A stretch of DNA of 64,000 nucleotides. Origin: Thermothielavioides terrestris NRRL 8126 (taxonomy: Eukaryota; Ascomycota; Sordariomycetes; Sordariales; Chaetomiaceae). The translations under genes and the position numbers were made by a program. The notes beneath the pieces are model-generated. The model was given only the letters and a program-made list of their open reading frames with translations, ran no database searches and was not told where the DNA came from. Positions 57,836 through 64,000 of this stretch are shown piece after piece (positions within the stretch are counted from its first letter, which is position 1; each line of letters starts with the position of its first letter). The stretch is taken from the NCBI RefSeq assembly GCF_000226115.1, contig NC_016462.1:1240001-1304000 (forward strand). Reading direction: 5' to 3'.

Positions 57836-59135
57836 CTATACCCACTCCTTGGGATTCTTCAGCACCTCGACGAGCCGTGCCTCGCGGCTCTTGGGCTCTG
57901 GCTCATACATATACCTCCAGCTCGCCGTCAGGGGCATGCTCATGAGGATGCTCTCCACCCTCGCCCCGGGCGTGTTCAGGCCGAACGCGGTGCCCCGGTC
58001 ATGCACCAGGTTGAACTCGACGTACCGCGCCCGCCGGACCTGCTGCCACTCCTTCTCCTTCTCCGTGAACGGCATGTCCTTGCGCCGGTTCACGATGGGG
58101 ATGTAGGTCGGCAAGAACGACTTGAGCGCGTCCTGGACGAACGCGAACAGGTTCTCCCGGTCGGAAACCGACTCGTCCAGGTCGTCGAAGAAGATACCGC
58201 CGACGCCGCGGCCCTCGCCGCGGTGCTTGTTGTAGAAGTAGTCGTCGCACCACTTCTTGAACCTCGGGTAGTACTCCTTGTCGTGCTTGTCACACACGTC
58301 CTTGATTGCCTTGTGGAACTGCACCGCGTCTTCGTCGAACAGATAGCACGGCGTCAGGTCGCAGCCGCCGCCGAACCACCAGGCGCCGGGCGAACCGTCT
58401 GGGTTGGCCGTCTCGAAGTACCTGTAGTTGAGGTGCACCGTCGGCGCCATCGGGTTCTTGGGATGCACGATCAGGCTGAGCCCCGCGGCAAAGAACTCGA
58501 GGCTGTCGGGGATGTTGTCGCCGTCGGCGATGTTCTTGTGGTTCGCGCGCATCTTCAGGATGGCCGGCTTTGGCAAGGTGCCGTAGACGACACTGACGCC
58601 GACGCCGGCCTTCTCGAAGACGTTGCCGTCCTGCAGCACGCAGGTGATGCCGCCACCGCCCTCCTTGCGCTGCCACTCGTCTACCCGGAACTTGGTGCCG
58701 TCCACCTCCTGCAGCGCCTGCACGATGAGCTTCTGCTGCTCCTTGACAAATTTTTCCATGCGGAGGCGCATGGGCGACACGTCCGATACGCCCTGCTCGG
58801 CCTTTAGCTGTTGGTCGCGCTCGGCAAGAGTCGGGCTGTCCATCCTGAGCGGTTCGTCGAGCGCCTGCGCAGCGCATTGTCAGCAGGCCGGCCACGGCGG
58901 GCAGCAGTCAATGGGATCGCATTTGCTCTACACATACCATCTTGTAGGCCAGCGGTGAGGCGACCAGGAGACCGAAGGCTGCCCAACCCAAGTATCTCCT
59001 GAGCGGCGCAGGGGCCTCACTGGTAGTTGCAGAACTGGGGAGGCTCGATAATGCTCTGCGACAGCGCCAGCCACTCGATTGGCTGCGTGAGCTGCATTGC
59101 GCAAGAAGGCGAAGGGCTGGCCGCCGAGAAGCCAT
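57836..59135 (-). CDS. hem13: Oxygen-dependent coproporphyrinogen III oxidase (heme synthesis)
   Basis: Two exons, complement(57836..58864, 58938..59135), 408 aa. It converts coproporphyrinogen III to protoporphyrinogen IX with O2. Exon 1 encodes an Arg/Ser-rich presequence (MASRRPALRLLAQCSSRSQS) and a hydrophobic segment (YLGWAAFGLLVASPLAYKM), suggesting a mitochondrial membrane-anchored form. Exon 2 carries the enzyme: GGGGITCVLQDGNVFEKAGV, AAGLSLIVHPKNPMAPTVHL, the conserved WWFGGGCDLTPCYLFDEDAV and VGGIFFDDLDES, ending LKNPKEWV. An in-frame ATG at 58843, seven codons into exon 2, would give a 335-aa protein close to yeast cytosolic Hem13. It is divergent from atg8 across 1.4 kb. Confidence 0.95.
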
Positions 59136-60576
59136 CGCGACGGCAGCTATATCATGGGCCGGACACTCGATGGCGGTCGCCAGACAGGTACCAGGCCGGG
59201 GCGAGGATCAGGCGATTCCAGCTGCGGGAATAAGGCCACCTTCCAAATATGGCGCGCTACGAATCGGCAAGCGCCGCTGGAATCCTCGCCTGGAGTTGGG
59301 GTGAGCCCGGCCGGTACACGTACAGCGCTCAGGTGATATGGCCGTCGAAATCAGATGTTCGCGCGAAATCCAGAGCGCCGGGACTGGAGCCTGTTGGGAA
59401 TCGGGAATCGGGAATCGGCAGCTCGGCCGACGCCAAGCGGAATTGGGTCTAGTGTACGGAGTACGGATGTAGTGTATGTAGGCGCATGCAGGCGGGTGTG
59501 CAGCGGGGCAGCGACGGAGTCAGCTCGAGCCTCACGCTGTCGCTGTCGGTCCAAAAGGGACGAAAAGCGAGCCTAAAGTAACAAAACAATAGAATTGATA
59601 GTGCACCACGTAAGGACCCGAAGCTATGGGAAGCTATCTCCTCGGAGACGCTCTGCGTGCGCCAATCGCAACCGCTTCTATCACCGTCACCGAATGAGTT
59701 CCGCGGCTCCCAAGAACCAGGGACTCTTCCCCCAGTGGCCTCAAGAGTACTGAACACAACCCATCCGATAACGAGCCAATACGGGGCAGTGGTCCCGTTC
59801 TTCACACTCCGTATGGAATACAAGGCGGTAGTCAACCAGCGAAACTTGATTCCCGAGAGGTAACGAGGAGTACATACCGGGAACCTACACAGGAGACCTC
59901 CGGCTACCAAGGCGGCAGCCCACCAACCTGGTAGGTCAGGTAGGTACAGGTAGTTCTGCCCTTGCACTATGTCCAGTCATTCGGTGTGACGCCCCAAGGA
60001 GCAATTTTCAGATCACGAAAGCTGCCTTGTGCTCCAACTTCGCCCAAGCGGCAGTCCGGCAGAGCCACCAGATGGAAGCTGCTGGTGCCAGCTGAGCGAG
60101 CAAAGGAGGAGTGCCTCACACGAATCACCGGCTGGTTCATCAAAGCCCCGACCACGCTAGGCCGTTAACGGAATCAGCAAACTGCTGTGATAGTGAGCTG
60201 CCTCCCGATTTAGTCATCTGGTCAGCCCCGCCTCCGCCAACTGGTCCTGTGCACCCAGTCACCCTGCTACGTTTATCAGGCGGCAGCAGCCACACGCAAC
60301 CCAGAGGCTTGCAACGTCTAACCTCACTCAACCTTCTTCCTACAGCAACCTTCCATCGTCCTCATTCATCAAGGGTACTCATTCATCAAAGGTACGCATC
60401 CACGCAACTCGCCGGATCCCGTCGAGGCGCTCTGCTCCCAGTTTTGCGCTCCGCAAAGCACAGTTGCTGAGGTACGGTTGCGTTCATTTCCAGGCATCGA
60501 TTGCCCTGGGACTAGCCCACCGACACCAGCATCGCCTACACGCCAACTTCCCGTTCTCCCCCGCAAAGCCATCAAA
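59136..60576. other. Long divergent intergenic region between hem13 and atg8
   Basis: 1.4 kb holding both promoters. Noted: TCGGGAATCGGGAATCGG direct repeat near 59400-59417, TACGGAGTA at 59455-59463, and ACCTGGTAGGTCAGGTAGGTACAGGTAG near 59928-59952. There is no supported coding sequence. Confidence 0.5.
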
Positions 60577-61181
60577 ATGCGCAGCAAGTTCAAGGACGAG
60601 CACCCCTTCGAGAAGCGCAAGGCCGAGGCCGAGCGGATCCGCCAGAAGTACTCTGACCGCATTCCGGTATGTCGTCCTCGTCCTCCTCTCGCTGTGCGGG
60701 GCGGTGAAGCAACTGCTTAGCAGCGCTCGGTGAACCCCGCCCGGGCCCGTTTGCTTCCCCTGACTGCCCGTCAGGCCGCACAGGTGAACCTACGGTGTTG
60801 CTAACTCGCTTCCCATCCAGGTCATCTGCGAAAAGGTCGAGCGAAGCGACATCGCCACGATTGACAAGAAGAAGTACCTCGTACCAGCGGACCTCACCGT
60901 CGGCCAGTTTGTTTACGTCATCCGGAAACGCATCAAGCTATCTCCCGAGAAGGCCATCTTCATCTTCGTCGACGAGATCCTGCCACCTACTGCGGCGCTC
61001 ATGAGCAGCATCTACGAGGAGCACAAGGACGAGGATGGGTAAGCCCGCCTGAGTCACCCGGTCACATGGCCTATCTGCCTGCCTGCAACCTGACACTAAC
61101 CGAATGACTCCGCGCGCACATAGGTTCCTCTACATCACGTACTCAGGCGAGAACACCTTCGGCAACTTTGAGACCGCTTGA
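60577..61181 (+). CDS. atg8: Autophagy ubiquitin-like protein ATG8
   Basis: Three exons, 60577..60666, 60821..61038 and 61124..61181, 121 aa. Atg8 is conjugated to phosphatidylethanolamine on autophagosomal membranes. The sequence is near-invariant: [80 protein letters not shown] and [16 protein letters not shown]. The essential glycine is G116, with five residues (NFETA) after it that Atg4 removes. Introns are 154 and 85 bp, both with good signals. All phases agree and the length is standard. Confidence 0.97.
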
Positions 61182-63886
61182 ATGGGGGTTCTCCAACCTC
61201 GTATCTGCTTTGGTCGGAGACGGCTTCTCCCACGCTTTTCCTAAGATGTGTTCACGGAGTTTCGGGTATTGTTTTGGGACGACTGGGACGACGGGTTATG
61301 GGAGAATATGAACTGGATATTCCCTTTGAACTGCGCTTTCGCTTGACTCTCACCCGTGATTGGGGCTCAGGAGGATGAAGAAGGGGAAGGGATGGCACTA
61401 CCCGCGGGCGTAGGCGCAGCTGGCACGGGAGCGACTCCGAACCCTCGACACGGCCTACTGTCGGGACTTGGCAGGAAGTGCCGTTGGCGAGTCCCTGCTA
61501 CGCGACACGAACCGAGTGCCTCTCCACGCTCGCCACGTTCCCCATTTCCTAGCTGTGTCTTCCATTCAGGACCAACAGTCACAGGAGCTGCGCGAGCTCC
61601 ACCAGCTCCGGCCTGGCACGATCGGCATGACTACTTGGTTCCTGTCCACCCTACGGCAGGCGTTCAACCAGATGGGCGGCGGTAGTTCCCTGGCGCCGCG
61701 AGAGCTATTGTGCTGTGACATAGGAGCTGAGCAATACACCTCATTGCCTTCCTTCATACAGATCTTGTATTGAACTTGAACCGCGTGTCATGGGTAACAG
61801 CTAGCTCACTCATTCAAGTATGATTACATGAGCGTTTGTGCATAGTTGGGCAGCTGGGTTTGGTTTCCTCGACTCAGTTTCGGTTTGATCTTTCACTTCG
61901 TCCTTCATAAGGCTTTCTTTTCTAACTATTGCCCATCCCATCATTCCTTGACTGCCACAGTTCCCAGAAACCAGGAGCGATGCTCAGTCTTCTTCCTCAC
62001 GTCCTAGCCACCCCCATCTTCCGGAGTACAGGGGTACCTACCAAATCCACGGAAGTGGGTGACGTGTCGCATCTTGTACCACAGGGTCACACTTGCGACT
62101 CGACATTCAGTTGAGATTGTAAAGGAAACTAGTTCATTACTGATCACGTTTAGGAGTAGATGTTTCTCCCAACCACTTCCCCCAGCACTCGCGGCCACAC
62201 TGTTCCTTTTCGAAACTGTCAACATAACCCAGGGGGCATCAAACCGCCCACTGAAACCCAGTCAAGCAAAACAAGACACTGCAGGGCAAGGAAGAGCACA
62301 TAAGACGACCTCAACCCTTGCGCCTGAATATAGTGCCAAAGCAAGCCGGAAGACCCCGCAGAACAGCGTTGAAAACGCGTAGAGGGAGAGAGACGACACC
62401 GCCTCACCACACAAATCCTCCAGCCGAAGTCCGTATGAAATACCAGTGATCCAGGAACCCCCACAGAAACACCGGGCAAACTGTAATATCCAGCGCAAGC
62501 AACTCCTTGAAGTGATCACAGCAGGGTAAGGCAGAGCAAAGCAAGAAAGCAGGCGAGCAGGCAGGCAGGGACAACAACACCTGGAACAACCAGAGAAGTT
62601 GAGAAAACGCAGCCAAAAACAGAGAGCCTATTTTTACACAGCAAGCCACACAAGACAAGCCCCACGCCGTCCACCCACCCCTTCCCCCCAAACTCTCCTT
62701 CCGCGCAATGACGATGACAACAGTAATGATGATGATGATGATCAGGTAGGCGTGTGAACGTTCCCCTTCCCCTCGCCATTCCACCCAGTGCCAGGGGAAA
62801 CACCCAAAGACGCAACACTCATTGAGTGTGTGGTTGGTGCATGGCTTGCCGTCTCCTGATTAACCCCCTCCCGCCCATCCACTCGTTCATCCGCCCGACA
62901 CATCATTAGACTCATCCCCATCCTCCCCATAAGGCGACTAGATAGATAGATACTGCGCATGGAAACAAGCAGAAATTTTTGGCTCCCCTCCCTTTCCCTT
63001 GCTTGCCCTTCCCTTGTCTCCAACCGTCTCACCACCCACACCGCCCCCCCTCTCCCACCGTGGATGTACAACCCGAAATCAAAACCGAAACAAGAGAGCA
63101 GCGTAAAAATCAACAAGAGAAAAAAAGATCCCGTTTCACACCTTAGAGCGCGACGGGTCTCCGCCAAACTCCCCCAGTCAGTTCCCCGGCCATTGCCTGC
63201 TCGCTCTTCCTCGGTAGTGAGGGAAGGGTAAGGCAGGAGGAAGAGCAGGTCAGGGACAACCCCCTTTTGCAAGTAATGACAGGTTGCCGGTGCTGCGTAG
63301 CCAGATATCACGCAGCAGACGAGGAGGAGGCAGGCACAGAGGGTCCCGCTGCCTTTCGACAGCGTAGGACCCTAGGGGCCTTCATTATTTAGTCCTCGTT
63401 TACCGGCACGCCGTGCCAGGAAGGGGGGAGTGGAAAAGTGCGACCCGGGCAGGCTGGCTTCCAAGAATTCACGGGCGGTGAGGAACCAGGGGACTGTCGG
63501 GAGAGAATCTCGGCGGCAGACTCAATCGATAGAGAAAATTGACGACCCAACCTTCGCCAACATGGGGCGTTCTGTGCGTAACCTGGGGGAGGCGGGAGAT
63601 AGATATGTGAGCGTGATAGGGGAACAGGGTATATGCAGTAGGTCCGATTCCAGAAAATGCATTCCCCGGGCCTCCAAGGCAAAATGAAAACGATGTGAAA
63701 CGGGGAAATGAACAGTATAAACAACAAAGACAACCGGTTCCGATGCATCAGAGAGAAAAGTAACCATGTAGGGCAAAGGGCAAGGTCTTCCACCATGCCC
63801 AAAAGCACATCCCATTCATCCCACAGATACCCGGCCAAGGAACCGTAAAACGTACAACTCAGAAACCTGGACGCCATAGTAAAGAC
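61182..63886. other. No supported gene; 3' region of atg8 and simple sequence
   Basis: About 2.7 kb with only overlapping non-ATG frames. A GATGATGATGATGAT run lies near 62727-62743, and a GATAGATAGATA run near 62940-62951. I see no RNA gene or mobile element. The right part may be 3' untranslated sequence of a minus-strand gene entering from beyond 64000. Confidence 0.45.
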
Positions 63887-64000
63887 CTTGAGGAGGCCGA
63901 CGCGGGAGGGAATCGAGGAAGCAATGAGCAGATGGCCACTTCGATCGGGAACCCAGCCTTGACGAAGCGGCGGTATGCCCAGCTGAGCTGACCCCAAGGC
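63887..64000 (-). CDS. Possible exon of a gene cut by the window's right edge
   Basis: The minus-strand frame reads GIPPLRQGWVPDRSGHLLIA followed by SSIPSRVGLLK, then a possible GTCTTT donor at 63881-63886. The composition is protein-like, but the stretch is short and I do not recognise it. It may equally be a chance frame. Confidence 0.2.

Noticed and set aside
57719..58807. 362-codon plus-strand frame
   Set aside because: Antisense shadow of hem13, whose minus-strand frame carries all conserved enzyme motifs.

Overview
This window is nuclear DNA of a filamentous ascomycete, most likely Sordariales and plausibly Chaetomiaceae. That placement is an inference from three things: GC-rich coding exons, short introns (about 45-95 bp) with GTRNGT donors and CTRAC-type branch sites, and a gene set and order typical of that group. 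About 23 protein-coding genes are supported on both strands. I found no rRNA, tRNA or CRISPR array. Gene models were built by hand from reading frames, splice signals and family knowledge; exon coordinates are given in each entry.

Layout. 1-26 kb: a TilS-like tRNA lysidine synthase (3' end cut by the window edge), the mitochondrial S-adenosylmethionine carrier, a WDR48/Bun107-type deubiquitinase cofactor, an unrecognised proline-rich gene, a small unrecognised gene, a single-pass membrane protein with a repetitive beta-type ectodomain, an EF-hand ATP-Mg/Pi carrier (SAL1 type), cyclin C of the Mediator kinase module, a disordered hypothetical protein and a BTB/POZ protein. 26.5-28.8 kb: a probable non-autonomous Helitron holding a ~1.7 kb, 20-bp-unit minisatellite whose unit variants look like RIP. 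28.8-36.7 kb: mostly gene-free, with one small conserved-looking gene. 36.7-61.2 kb: a gene-dense housekeeping block with a small mitochondrial protein, a JmjC/zinc-finger chromatin protein (DMM-1 type), COQ2, RPS23, an unrecognised alanine/glycine-rich protein, adenylate kinase, the dynein adaptor Hook, a secreted I9-type inhibitor, proteasome subunit RPN8, a SWIM zinc-finger protein, coproporphyrinogen oxidase and ATG8. 61.2-64 kb: no clear gene, apart from a possible exon end at the right edge.

The genes do not form a pathway cluster. Several touch mitochondrial biology independently (SAM carrier, SAL1 carrier, COQ2, HEM13 with a predicted organelle anchor, the small mitochondrial protein and possibly TilS). 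Neighbouring genes are mostly divergent or convergent pairs.

The most notable non-standard features are the Helitron-like element with its RIP-marked minisatellite, the membrane-anchored HEM13 with an internal start that could give a cytosolic form, the nuclear TilS homologue, several stop-free introns whose length is a multiple of three, and several unrecognised but clearly spliced small genes.
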